A DNA stretch of 64,000 nt from Flavobacteriales bacterium (GCA_013359255.1 JABWCF010000008.1:124001-188000), one strand, 5' to 3'. Shown: positions 36,901 through 44,782, numbered from the stretch's first letter. Translations and numbers: made by a program. The notes: generated from the sequence alone by a model not told the origin.

Positions 36901-39771
36901 CAGAAAAAGTCATTGGTAAGTTCAACAAAATTTGAAGAAGAAAAAATTGAAACCGAAAGAGAAATAATACAATTAGAAGAACAATACACGCAAAATCTGA
37001 AGCAAATAGAAAATTCTGAAAATGCCATTGCTCAGGTAAGTAACGAATCTGCTAGTGAAAATAATGTACAAAAAACGGAAGTTAAATCGTCAACATTTGA
37101 GGAAGTTTCAGCTATAAAATATAATCAAACTCTGGCGTACAAAAACGAAAATGCAAAACAATGGTTAGCTGAAACCAATACACTAAAACAAGAGGCTGCT
37201 TCATTAATGGCTCAGTCGGAAGTATTGCGTGAAAAAAGCGATCAAACCAATAATCCGCAAGAAAAAAATAATCTGAGTGCTCAGGCCGATGAATTAGAAC
37301 AGAAATCGGAAACAACTCAATTGCAAATTGCAGAAAAATATGCCAAAGCCAACCAAGAAGAATACCAGCGAAATAAAAATGTATTAAATAGCAATTCATT
37401 TATTAATGCCGCCAACAAATCCGATGATGCTACTATGGCAAATATGCTTAAAGAGGAAGCTGATTTTTATTTTATCGAAGCCCAAAAAATTAGAGAAGAA
37501 ATAAACGACAATATGTACTTTGCAGCGAAGAAAACAGCTTTACAAAAGGCCTACGATTACGAAACAAAAGCATTGCAAAAACAACAACAAGCCTTTGCTA
37601 TTGCAAATTATAGCGCAAGTGAAACAGAATTGGCAAATAATAATGTTTCAGAATCGAAAAATAATACAAACAATCAATCCTCATCATCTGTTGATACAAA
37701 CGAAAAATCAAATAACAACACTACCTCACAAAACAACTTAAGTGAAGTTAAAACAGAGTTAGAAGAGCAAACAGTTCCTCTAAATAAAGAAAACACCTTG
37801 CAAACAAATAATGAAGAACAGAAAAATGTAATAGAAAATACAAGTAAAGAAGGTTTCGAAAAGTATGCAATTACAACTTCCGAAATAGCCGAAAACAAAC
37901 GTGCCGAGCGATTACTGAAAGAAGCAGAAGTATTAGAACAAAAATCTGCCACACTTACCACACAAGCCTCTACTACCCGTAAAAAGAAAGAAAAAGAAGC
38001 CTTGGTTTTAGAAGCACAAAGAGCTAGTGCCGAGGCTAATTCAAAACGTAGCGAGGCTGCCGAATTGAAAGAGAGTTCAGAAGAAAAAGTGGAAGAAAAT
38101 AAATCGCTTGTTGCTGCTTCCAAAATATTGCAACAGAAGAATACCGATGCTGTGGCATCAAATAACGAAAGGCAGATGGCTTCCGGCTTATCCGATTCAG
38201 AACTTCGTGCCATCAACAATAACAGTACATATACTCAGTATGCAAAAGAAAAACAGGATGCCCGAAGATTAGCAAAGGAGGCCGAAGTAGAATACCTCCA
38301 ATCGCTTCGTTTAATGAATGAAGCAAATGAATCACAACTTAAAGCCGATGAGTTAAAACGTAAAGCCGAAGATGAATCCGATGATGTCAAAAAAGAAGAG
38401 TTGCTAAACGAGGCTGATGAGCAGGAAAATATCGCTATAAACAAAGAAAAAGAATCCACAAAACTTGCAGAAAATGCCAGAGCTAAAGAAAAACAAATCG
38501 TTTTTCATGAAAATCAGGCACAATTTGCCATAGCCGATTTAGCCCCGGAACAGGCCGACAAAATTGAAGTAGTAGAAAAAACAGCATTCTTCGATGTTGC
38601 ATTTAAAAACAGACTGGAAAAAATAGCCGAAGTACAAACAACCATTGCAGAGAATAACTCTTCTACCAATCAAAGTCAAACCACAAACGAAAATACCTCA
38701 ACCTCTTCGCAACTCAATGCTACTAATTCAACCAATACAAATCTAGTTGTACCGGGCACTCTTAGTGAAATAGCGAAAATAAAAATACCACAAAAATTAG
38801 AAACGAATATTTTTGCAAAATCAAATTCTAATCAGGCGGCATATAACAATACCAATCCTATTCCGGCAAACACGGTAGAACCGGAAGGACTTGTATTTAA
38901 GGTGCAGGTAGGAGCATTCCGAAACCCTATACCTCAGGATCACTTTAAAGGTTTTGCTCCTATAGTTACCGAACAAGGCCCAAATGGAATAACACGCTAC
39001 ACTGCCGGATATTTCAAAGACTTTTCAGTGGCCGATAATGCCAAAACCGATATTAGAGGTTTAGGTTATTCCGATGCTTTTGTGGTGGCCTTTTTAAACG
39101 GAAAAAGAATAAATATAGATCAGGCAAGGGCTATGCTTACAGGAAACCAAACATTAGCAGCCAACACAAAAGCACCGGAAAATAACAGAACAAACTCAAA
39201 TGCCACAAATACCGGTGCAAATGCCAATAATTCTGCATCGGCCAATACCAACCGTCCGCAACCCAATGTAAATAATACAAACGATGGATTTTCTACCAAT
39301 GTACAATCTATTAAAGGCTTTTTTTATACCATTCAGGTGGGTGTATATTCCGGTACTATTAAACCAACTATTTTAAATAACATCGAAAATATAAACAGCG
39401 ACAGATTGCCAAATAATCTGGTACGGTATTCTTCCGGACAATACAAAACACCAGAAGAAGCAATGACCACACGTCAGCAGATTATTGCCAAAGGAATTAG
39501 CGATGCCTTTGTAACTGCCTACATAGATGGGCAACGCTATACGGTTGACCAGGCAAGACGAATGTTAGAGCAAAATAGAACAAATGCTTTTTTAAATACA
39601 AACAACTCGGTCAACAATACGTCTTCCTCTGTTTCAAATACATCAAATACATCAAATACATCAAATACATCAAATACATCAAATACATCAAATACATCAA
39701 ATACATCAAATACATCAAATACATCAAATACACTATTAACAATACCATTTCTTCAGGCACAGCCGAAGTGA
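33952..39771 (+). CDS. PorE-like scaffold with SPOR domains: TPR, beta-propeller, carboxypeptidase-like domain, long coiled coil
   Basis: 1939 residues from a GTG at 33952 (no ATG gives a signal peptide). Order: signal peptide (1-25), TPR-type helices (about 30-160), PD40/WD40-like propeller strands (about 200-345; DEDFPFMHPDGKTLYFSSKG, GGYDIFK), a carboxypeptidase-regulatory-like beta domain (about 350-440), a very long Glu/Lys/Ala-rich coiled-coil region (about 500-1600), and SPOR domains at about 1645-1730 and 1790-1875. The first three match T9SS PorE, whose C-terminus is OmpA-like; here SPOR domains replace it. SPOR binds denuded peptidoglycan. Eleven SNT repeats (1895-1927) follow, then 12 out-of-place residues and a stop at 39769. 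A frame break near 39732 probably cuts off a third SPOR domain (39768-40016). Function in T9SS anchoring is an inference. Confidence 0.85.
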   Translation: MVLKKTYTLIFLLYLCVPVITIAQFNSEIELKKEAEKLFAEKKYTEAMPLFGQLASLYPKDANYNFKYGACLIFGDKDKEKPLRFLRFAVSKPEVDPLSHYFMGKALHLNYYFKDAIESYSKFIAKVPAKNRADYNAEREIEMCRNGIKLLSDIKDVDVVGKKETRKDEFYRTYDLKGVGGKIVAKPDDFRSKYDKKLNDYSVIYLPKNLKNEVFFASYGEDGKSGKDIYKVLRLPNGEWGKPVSIGAPINTPYDEDFPFMHPDGKTLYFSSKGHNSMGGYDIFKTVFNENTNTWSTPQNLDFAYSSPDDDFFFVTDEDMTLAYFASSRASKEGEITVYRVKVQPKSADFVIIKGEFINEGNPPMRTAKITVTDLSNNQNMGEYFTNTSSGKYAILLPGKGGKYKFAIETTETAPIHSGMVEVPRQQDEVVALKQELRLVGKGDNEKLVIKNLFDQTEAFDINDPLLVESIIRQKAKLDINATEAQVLASVQELQEDKNKNTETKEAPRADEFKNFSNNDIAEKAKMIEKELKQKIDTLQNESNYAYSVSNGKSRQAKENSDKADKILNSLASYSATDRSMKENEAQLLKEEARKLSREALAAKKIAASLDNDIAELTSEFNTVSQLASAIQYDISANNRTAAIDKLKKQQELIASINQTPTSKTIEKNSLAEKAKQSKAETEKVENNLSELAERKNDIEKEIMQLNSQLSTAKKKDKEEIEAKLKALEIDKEDITYQYEDEQKRASVLKEESNKLEAELAQFEAVSKQVEENKTVVSPPTLQQKTETETTIARLEEKGLTTLPAESKSEQKSTETKSDKIDLLTLKNDYDIISDEGKIKNYNNDFSNQLADVDKIADSNLRNNKIAEINKKWANAIQQEIEITQKQIEVSETLNDKTQLTSKRNKLIDFKEQKEKDANSATNLVVSNPNLSEKSNKSETYTKEFNQKISEIQSNKNLNTIEKEKNKINVLKEWNQKIEEELKQKKSLVSSTKFEEEKIETEREIIQLEEQYTQNLKQIENSENAIAQVSNESASENNVQKTEVKSSTFEEVSAIKYNQTLAYKNENAKQWLAETNTLKQEAASLMAQSEVLREKSDQTNNPQEKNNLSAQADELEQKSETTQLQIAEKYAKANQEEYQRNKNVLNSNSFINAANKSDDATMANMLKEEADFYFIEAQKIREEINDNMYFAAKKTALQKAYDYETKALQKQQQAFAIANYSASETELANNNVSESKNNTNNQSSSSVDTNEKSNNNTTSQNNLSEVKTELEEQTVPLNKENTLQTNNEEQKNVIENTSKEGFEKYAITTSEIAENKRAERLLKEAEVLEQKSATLTTQASTTRKKKEKEALVLEAQRASAEANSKRSEAAELKESSEEKVEENKSLVAASKILQQKNTDAVASNNERQMASGLSDSELRAINNNSTYTQYAKEKQDARRLAKEAEVEYLQSLRLMNEANESQLKADELKRKAEDESDDVKKEELLNEADEQENIAINKEKESTKLAENARAKEKQIVFHENQAQFAIADLAPEQADKIEVVEKTAFFDVAFKNRLEKIAEVQTTIAENNSSTNQSQTTNENTSTSSQLNATNSTNTNLVVPGTLSEIAKIKIPQKLETNIFAKSNSNQAAYNNTNPIPANTVEPEGLVFKVQVGAFRNPIPQDHFKGFAPIVTEQGPNGITRYTAGYFKDFSVADNAKTDIRGLGYSDAFVVAFLNGKRINIDQARAMLTGNQTLAANTKAPENNRTNSNATNTGANANNSASANTNRPQPNVNNTNDGFSTNVQSIKGFFYTIQVGVYSGTIKPTILNNIENINSDRLPNNLVRYSSGQYKTPEEAMTTRQQIIAKGISDAFVTAYIDGQRYTVDQARRMLEQNRTNAFLNTNNSVNNTSSSVSNTSNTSNTSNTSNTSNTSNTSNTSNTSNTSNTLLTIPFLQAQPK
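39634..39732 (+). repeat. 11 perfect copies of a 9-bp tandem repeat
   Basis: TCAAATACA is repeated eleven times without a mismatch (99 bp), encoding Ser-Asn-Thr repeats at residues 1895-1927 of the SPOR scaffold. It follows ordinary Asn/Ser/Thr-rich linker sequence. The unit is a multiple of three, so copy-number change lengthens or shortens the linker without shifting frame. Confidence 0.97.
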
Positions 39772-40016
39772 AAGAGTATAGGGTAAACATTGGAGAATAT
39801 GCCGATGATATACCTAATGATGTAGCAGGAGTATATTTGCAGTTAACCGGAAGAGGAATTAAATCGTACGAGAAAGGAGACAAAACAGTATATCTTATTG
39901 GTTCTTTTGATAATTTTGAAGACGCAGAAAAATTGAAAAAGGAAATGCAGGAGATGGGTATAAAAGGAGCTAAGGTAGTAACATACGTTAACGACAAAGA
40001 AACCGACTCAAAATAG
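39768..40016 (+). CDS. stranded SPOR domain (probably the 3' end of the preceding gene, frameshifted)
   Basis: 82 codons from a GTG, encoding one SPOR domain (KEYRVNIGEYADDIPNDVAG, VYLIGSFDNFEDAEKLKKEM, GAKVVTYVNDKE). It lies in the frame one base back from the preceding 1939-residue gene, overlaps its stop, and has no ribosome-binding site that I can see. Reading back in this frame gives NTISSGTAEVKEYRV, exactly the Asn/Ser/Thr linker expected to follow the SNT repeats, so an extra base right after the repeat (one A near 39732) would rejoin the genes into a protein of about 2020 residues with three SPOR domains. Real frameshift, programmed shift or assembly error cannot be told apart here. 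It could also be a genuine separate small protein, which I find less likely. Confidence 0.7.
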   Translation: MKEYRVNIGEYADDIPNDVAGVYLQLTGRGIKSYEKGDKTVYLIGSFDNFEDAEKLKKEMQEMGIKGAKVVTYVNDKETDSK

Positions 40017-40021
40017 AAATA

Positions 40022-40294
40022 ATGAATACTCAAACAGCAGAACATATAAAAACAAAAAATAAAGAAGAATTAACTTCTGCCTTAATTTTGTTTAACGATG
40101 AAGTAAATACTTTCGATTATGTAATAGAACAGTTAATAGAGTTCTGTCATCACGATGAGTTGCAGGCGGAACAATGTGCATTGATAGCCCATTTTAATAA
40201 CCAATGCATAATAAAACAAGGTAAATTCACCGATATAAAAAAGTTATTTGGCATATTATCTGATAAAGGATTAACACTTGAAATTAAATATTAA
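40022..40294 (+). CDS. clpS: ATP-dependent Clp protease adaptor ClpS
   Basis: 90-residue N-end-rule adaptor that delivers substrates to ClpAP/ClpCP. Core motifs: ILFNDEVNTFDYVIEQLIEF (substrate-binding DDxxN-type region, here NDEVNTFDYV) and AEQCALIAHFNNQCIIKQG, matching the ClpS fold, with a short flexible N-terminal tail. It begins 5 bases after the SPOR fragment and 5 before the M48 gene. Confidence 0.9.
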   Translation: MNTQTAEHIKTKNKEELTSALILFNDEVNTFDYVIEQLIEFCHHDELQAEQCALIAHFNNQCIIKQGKFTDIKKLFGILSDKGLTLEIKY

Positions 40295-40299
40295 AAAGT

Positions 40300-41112
40300 A
40301 TGAAAAGAATTCTTTTAAAATCAATCATTGCATTTCTCTTTCTTAGTGTAGTTGCTTGTTCTAAGGTACCTATATCGAACCGTAGGCAGTTAAACATGTT
40401 GCCGGAAATGACTCTAATGAGTTTGAGTCTTACCAATTATAACCAGTTTTTCGACCAAAACCCCCGTTTACCGGACAATAGGGAAGAAGTAAAAATGGTG
40501 CGAAAAGTAGGTAATCGCATAGCCGTATCTTGCGAAAAATTTTTAAAAATTGAAGGCAAAACAAAGCGAATAAAAAACTTTCGTTGGGAGTTTAATGTGG
40601 TAGATCAACCGGTGGTAAATGCATGGTGTATGCCGGGAGGCAAAGTGTGCGTGTATACGGGTTTGTTGCCTGTTACTTCAGACGAAGATGGCCTGGCGGT
40701 TGTAATGAGCCATGAAATTGCCCATGCCATTGCCCGCCACGGAAACGAAAGAATGAGCCAACGCCTTTTGGCAGTAATGGGAGGAGTATCTCTAGCGGTA
40801 GCTTTGCGAGATAAACCACAAGAAACACAACTTTTATTCTTAGCGGCATATGGAGTAGGTGCGGGGCTTACCATTTTAGCCTATTCCCGTCAGCACGAAA
40901 CAGAAGCCGATAAACTAGGGCTTTGTTTTATGGCTAAGGCAGGGTACAACCCTGAGTCTGCCGTGCCTTTTTGGGAAAGAATGAAAGGAGCAGGAGGGTC
41001 TAAAATACCTCAGTTTATCAGTACTCATCCCAGCCACGATAAGCGAATAAACGATTTAACCGAATTTATGCCTGTTGCCTTAAGTTATTTTGAAGCAAAT
41101 TCCGGAGAATAA
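40300..41112 (+). CDS. M48 family metallopeptidase, lipoprotein
   Basis: 270 residues. A lipoprotein signal (LFLSVVACSKVP, lipobox VVAC) anchors it in the envelope. The zinc site is HEIAHAIARHGNERM (HExxH) with the third ligand Glu in QHETEADKLGLCFMAKAGY, and FISTHPSHDKRINDL is the conserved M48 C-terminal motif. It resembles the YggG/LoiP-BepA-type periplasmic proteases that take part in outer-membrane protein quality control. It is the last gene of the 17-kb run; tRNA-Arg begins 26 bases later. Confidence 0.92.
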   Translation: MKRILLKSIIAFLFLSVVACSKVPISNRRQLNMLPEMTLMSLSLTNYNQFFDQNPRLPDNREEVKMVRKVGNRIAVSCEKFLKIEGKTKRIKNFRWEFNVVDQPVVNAWCMPGGKVCVYTGLLPVTSDEDGLAVVMSHEIAHAIARHGNERMSQRLLAVMGGVSLAVALRDKPQETQLLFLAAYGVGAGLTILAYSRQHETEADKLGLCFMAKAGYNPESAVPFWERMKGAGGSKIPQFISTHPSHDKRINDLTEFMPVALSYFEANSGE

Positions 41113-41138
41113 TTTTATTATATTTGCAGCCAATTTTT

Positions 41139-41212
41139 GGCTCCGTAGCTTAATTGGATAGAGCACCTGACTACGGATCAGGAGGTTCGGGGTTCGACTC
41201 CCTGCGGAGTCA
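41139..41212 (+). tRNA. tRNA-Arg (anticodon ACG)
   Basis: 74 bases fold as a cloverleaf: acceptor arm GGCTCCG pairs with CGGAGTC, anticodon arm CCTGA/TCAGG with loop CTACGGA giving anticodon ACG, and the T-loop contains GGTTCGACTC. The 3' CCA is not encoded. The ACG anticodon, usually edited to ICG, reads CGU/CGC/CGA. Confidence 0.95.
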
Positions 41213-41219
41213 CTTAATA

Positions 41220-41252
41220 AACAAAGGGGTTCAGGTTCTGAATCCCTTTGTT
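41220..41252 (+). terminator. terminator after tRNA-Arg
   Basis: A 15-bp stem with one G-T pair (41220-41234 with 41238-41252) and a GTT loop, followed by a T-rich tail (TCATTTTATTTT). It lies 7 bases after the tRNA and may also serve the upstream protein-coding run. Confidence 0.85.
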
Positions 41253-41301
41253 CATTTTATTTTAATTACTCGCCCTAAAAAATGTTTACACAATTAGAAT
41301 T

Positions 41302-42777
41302 CTAATAGGAGTTTGCACTTTTATATAAGCATTCATTTATTTTATTAAAATCGTCTTGGCTATCAGCAAGAACCATTAAAACGTCTTTCGCTTCTAAAAC
41401 CGTTGAGCCGCCTGGACGAATATATTCTCCGTTTCTTTTTATCATCACGATAAATGCAGATTTAGGAAAATTCAAATCCACAATTCTTTTGTTTACTGCG
41501 TGAAAATCGGACAAAATTTCAAATTCCTGTAAGGAGGATTTTGGTAGGTCTAAAATGAGTTTATCTATTTCTGAAATCGGCTTTACTTTTTCAGGCAAAG
41601 CAACATTTAGCCATTTTGCAACAACAGATAAAGTTGTTCCTTGAATGAGAACCGATGTTACAGAAATAAAAAAAACAATATTGAAAATTATATTAGATTT
41701 TTCTATTCCTGCCAAAAGTGGATAAGTTGCAAATACAATAGGAACCGCACCACGCAATCCAACCCAAGAAATATAAAACCTTCTTCGCATTTTCATTTTG
41801 AAAAAAATTAAACTAAGAAATACTCCAATTGGTCTTGCAACAAGAATTAAAAAAAGAGAAATCAATAGCCCTATTCCGATGTAGGGCACGATTTGAGTAG
41901 GGAAAACTAATAAACCCAAAGTGAGAAAGAGCACAATTTGCATTAGCCAAGCCAAACCGTCATACATTTTAAATATGGTTTTCTTGTGTATCAAATCTTG
42001 ATTACCTAGGTAAACAGCACAAATGTATATGGCAAGAAAACCATTTCCCCCAACAAAGTCGGTAGCTGAAAATGTGATAAACATTAAAGCGATTACCAAT
42101 ACAGGGTAAAGCCCTTCAAAATCGAGTTTGATTTTGTTGATGATGAATTTGCTTAGTTTGCCAAAAGCAAAACCTGCAATACCGCCAAAAATCATTTGTT
42201 GAAGGAATAGAGGAATGATTGAAGCGATACTTTGGTCTTGATTAATTACCAACGTCAAAAAAGCAATTGTCAGAACATAAGCCATTGGGTCGTTGCTCCC
42301 ACTTTCTAATTCTAATGTTGGGCGCAAATTGGTCTTTAACGCAAGGCTTTTTGAACGTAAAATGGAAAATACCGCTGCTGCGTCTGTAGATGAAACAATA
42401 GAACCCAAAAGCATACTTTCATAAATAGTAAAGTCAGTTACATACCACACAAATGTTCCAAGAGAGAGAGCTGTCAGTAATACGCCTAAAGTTGAGAGAG
42501 CAATACCTTCTTTTAAAATAGGCTTTACAGAAGTCCAATTGGTGTCAAGACCGCCTGAAAATAGTATAAAATTGAGTGCTACGATGCCAATAAACTGTGC
42601 TATTTGTGGATTGTTGAAATGAATACCACCAATTCCGTCAGATCCTGCTAACATTCCGATTGCCAAAAAGAGTAATAAGGTCGGAACACCAAATTTATAT
42701 GATGTTTTACCTACAATAATGCTTACAAAGAGTAATAGAGAGCCAACGAATAGTATATTTTCAATTGTTAAATTCAT
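41302..42777 (-). CDS. potassium/proton antiporter, CPA1 NhaP2-like with RCK_C domain
   Basis: 491 residues. About twelve membrane helices (residues 1-390) carry CPA-type motifs: NFILFSGGLDTNW, STDAAAVFSILRSK (the DxxAxx ion-binding region) and ELESGSNDPMAYVL (the paired ND/Asp site). The C-terminal 90 residues form a TrkA_C/RCK_C domain (FEILSDFHAVNKRIVDLNFP, FIVMIKRNGEYIRPGGSTVL, LMVLADSQDDF) that senses ligand. This is the arrangement of K+/H+ antiporters such as CvrA/NhaP2. It is transcribed toward the tRNA. cdaA lies 18 kb away; c-di-AMP binding to RCK_C domains is known in other phyla, but nothing here proves a link. Confidence 0.9.
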   Translation of the reverse strand: MNLTIENILFVGSLLLFVSIIVGKTSYKFGVPTLLLFLAIGMLAGSDGIGGIHFNNPQIAQFIGIVALNFILFSGGLDTNWTSVKPILKEGIALSTLGVLLTALSLGTFVWYVTDFTIYESMLLGSIVSSTDAAAVFSILRSKSLALKTNLRPTLELESGSNDPMAYVLTIAFLTLVINQDQSIASIIPLFLQQMIFGGIAGFAFGKLSKFIINKIKLDFEGLYPVLVIALMFITFSATDFVGGNGFLAIYICAVYLGNQDLIHKKTIFKMYDGLAWLMQIVLFLTLGLLVFPTQIVPYIGIGLLISLFLILVARPIGVFLSLIFFKMKMRRRFYISWVGLRGAVPIVFATYPLLAGIEKSNIIFNIVFFISVTSVLIQGTTLSVVAKWLNVALPEKVKPISEIDKLILDLPKSSLQEFEILSDFHAVNKRIVDLNFPKSAFIVMIKRNGEYIRPGGSTVLEAKDVLMVLADSQDDFNKINECLYKSANSY

Positions 42778-43077
42778 TCTTTTTTATCTCTTATTTCTGT
42801 CTGCACGAAATTACTTTTTCTGCTTGGTTTAGTTGTCAAGTAGTTTTGTTTTTTACATTATGCAGAATAGAACGTGGTTTTATAGCACGTTGTCATTTCG
42901 TTATTTGTTGGCTTTACAGTAAACAGTTTGCTTACAGATTTATGATGGGCGATCTTTATTACAAATGTTTATGCGGAGCACAAAACTTTCGGCTGCCACA
43001 TAAACTGTGCGAGGAGAACAAAACCCTGCTTACTTCAAATATGCTGTTATGCATATTGCTATTGACTATTTTGTATT
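42778..43077. other. 300-bp gap between two minus-strand genes
   Basis: Holds the antiporter promoter candidate and two small inverted repeats: AACGTG/CACGTT (42871-42876 with 42886-42891) and AATATGC/GCATATT (43038-43044 with 43051-43057). A 148-codon plus-strand frame across it overlaps both genes and lacks coding character. No gene supported. Confidence 0.5.
42806..42839 (-). promoter_or_regulatory. possible promoter for the antiporter
   Basis: Minus strand: TTG (42837-42839), 23 bases, TAATTTCG (42806-42813), one base off TAnnTTTG; 28 bases before the ATG. Confidence 0.35.
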
Positions 43078-44454
43078 TCATAGTCGAATTCCTATTACTA
43101 AGATGTCGTCCACTTGTTCAGTGCCAGATTTCCAATCTTCTACATAATCGTCTAAGTACTTTTCTTGTTCGTGCATTGTTTTCGATTGAATATGAAGCAA
43201 GATATCTTTGAATTTCTTAGTTGTAATCTTTTTGTTTTTTTGTCCACCAAAGGTGTCTGCAAAGCCGTCTGTGTGAATATAAAGGGTATCGCCCTTTTCC
43301 AACTTTATTTCGTGTGAAATAAAGTGTTGGTCGTTAACAGTAAAACCACCAATGGCTTTTTTTGTTGCTTTTATTTCTTCTAAGGTATTTTGATTCTTTC
43401 GAATAATCCAAAGCGGACGGTTTGCCCCAGCAAATTTTACTATTCGATTTTCGGTATCTATACAACAAAGAGCAATGTCCATACCATCTCTTGTAGATTC
43501 GTTGTTACTAGACTGTTTTAGAGAAGTTTTAATAGTATTGTTTAGTATTTTTAAAATTTCGGAAGTGTCTGTATTTTGCAAAATGGCGTATTCTAATTTT
43601 TCAGAGCCAATCATACTCATAATAGCCCCGGGCACTCCGTGGCCTGTGCAGTCGGCTGCAGCAATATAAATAGATTTTTCAGTATTCATTTGAAAGAAAT
43701 AAAAATCTCCACTTACAATATCTTTAGGTTTAAAAAGAATGAAACTGTTAGGCAGCAAGGAATAAATATCTTTTTTCTCAGGGAGTTTAGCTTGTTGTAT
43801 TCGTTTGGCATAGTTTATAGAAGAGAGTATTTCATTTTTCTGTGCTTCTAATTTTCTTTTTTGTTCACGCATCAAATTTTCTGCGGTAATACTCGTGTTT
43901 ATGAAAACGGTAATTATATAAATATTTAAAAGAAAAGGGAATATGATAAATAGAGATTCTGTTGGTAAAATTTGATTTTGTGGAACTCCGAAGTTTAGTA
44001 TAGAGAGACCGTTTTCTATTGGAATACAACCAATGTAAAGCAGCGTAATGAATAGTACTATGGTAAATCCCCATTTTTTTCCTAGAACAAAAAAAGCATA
44101 GATTATTAATAACATACTCCATAAGCCAGCTTGTATTTCAAAATACCCGTTTTGAAATAGTAAACTACCGGCAGACATTATACAATCCATAATAACAAAA
44201 AGTACCCCAATATATTTGAGAGAGGTATTTGTTTTGAATAAAATGAATATTATAGTAAGTACAAGAATTTCAAAAATATTAATTGAAAGGTGATACCAAA
44301 ATCCGTTAATATAGAGTTGAATTATGAAAGGAATAGCTAGCAGAGACATGAATAAAGTGAAATTATACACCAGATTAATCTTTGCTTTTTCAAAAACATC
44401 TTCTGTTTTGTTAAGCCTATAACCTATAAAGTATTCTTTAATTCCTTTCATCAT
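43078..44454 (-). CDS. membrane-bound SpoIIE/PP2C-type protein phosphatase
   Basis: 458 residues. Six or so membrane helices fill residues 25-195, a short helical linker (EQKRKLEAQKNEILSSINYAKRIQQAKLP) follows, then a SpoIIE/RsbU-type phosphatase domain (about 230-458). Metal-binding motifs are intact: IVSGDFYFFQ, AAADCTGHGVPGAIMSMIG, TRDGMDIALCCID, YIHTDGFADTFGG and EQVDDILVIGI. Such proteins dephosphorylate anti-sigma-factor antagonists in partner-switching or signal to gliding and stress pathways; the INYAKRIQ(Q/N)A linker is very common in Bacteroidota members. The N-terminus probably senses a membrane signal. No partner kinase or STAS protein is nearby. Confidence 0.88.
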   Translation of the reverse strand: MMKGIKEYFIGYRLNKTEDVFEKAKINLVYNFTLFMSLLAIPFIIQLYINGFWYHLSINIFEILVLTIIFILFKTNTSLKYIGVLFVIMDCIMSAGSLLFQNGYFEIQAGLWSMLLIIYAFFVLGKKWGFTIVLFITLLYIGCIPIENGLSILNFGVPQNQILPTESLFIIFPFLLNIYIITVFINTSITAENLMREQKRKLEAQKNEILSSINYAKRIQQAKLPEKKDIYSLLPNSFILFKPKDIVSGDFYFFQMNTEKSIYIAAADCTGHGVPGAIMSMIGSEKLEYAILQNTDTSEILKILNNTIKTSLKQSSNNESTRDGMDIALCCIDTENRIVKFAGANRPLWIIRKNQNTLEEIKATKKAIGGFTVNDQHFISHEIKLEKGDTLYIHTDGFADTFGGQKNKKITTKKFKDILLHIQSKTMHEQEKYLDDYVEDWKSGTEQVDDILVIGIRL

Positions 44455-44782
44455 TTATATAAAAAATAAAATCCTCCAAAATAAACGGTTTCTGACTTTG
44501 CGTTGGCAGGTATTTAAAACAGTAAAAATCTGTCTGTACCAAAGGTATTAAATTTATCAAAGATATCAATTTGCACTGTCAGTCTTCTGTAAACGTACTA
44601 TTAATATCTGAACTTAAAATTCATTGCTTTTAGATGCACAAAATTTTGCTTTATAAGTTGCGTTTTAAGCTTGGCATTTTGGCGGGCTTTATATTACTGC
44701 ACTCTATGAGAAAAATCATACTTCAATCATACATAAAATTGTCAATAGAAGTGTGCCACCTAGCCTGAACGTAGAACCCGTG
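44455..44782. other. 328-bp gap
   Basis: Contains the phosphatase promoter (44540-44569). A 44-codon plus-strand ORF with a hydrophobic stretch (MHKILLYKLRFKLGILAG) starts at about 44634, but it has no ribosome-binding site or neighbour to support it. I see no gene in it. Confidence 0.4.
44540..44569 (-). promoter_or_regulatory. promoter for the SpoIIE-type phosphatase gene
   Basis: Minus strand: TTG (44567-44569), 19 bases, TACCTTTG (44540-44547), a full consensus match; leader about 80 bases, with a GGAGG-like site before the ATG. A second -7-like box, TATCTTTG (44558-44565), overlaps it. Confidence 0.5.

Noticed and set aside
35709-38459. Several long minus-strand ORFs rich in Ser and Phe
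   Set aside because: They are antisense shadows of the Glu/Lys-rich coiled-coil region, where GAA/AAA codons seldom give stops on the other strand.
39634-39732. CRISPR array or phase-variation switch in the tandem repeat
   Set aside because: There are no spacers, and the 9-bp unit is a multiple of three, so gain or loss of units cannot by itself switch the frame.
39611-40045. 144-codon minus-strand ORF with MYL repeats
   Set aside because: It is the antisense reading of the same tandem repeat and SPOR fragment.
42765-43211. 148-codon plus-strand ORF
   Set aside because: It overlaps the ends of two well-supported minus-strand genes and has no family resemblance, start signal or coding-like composition.
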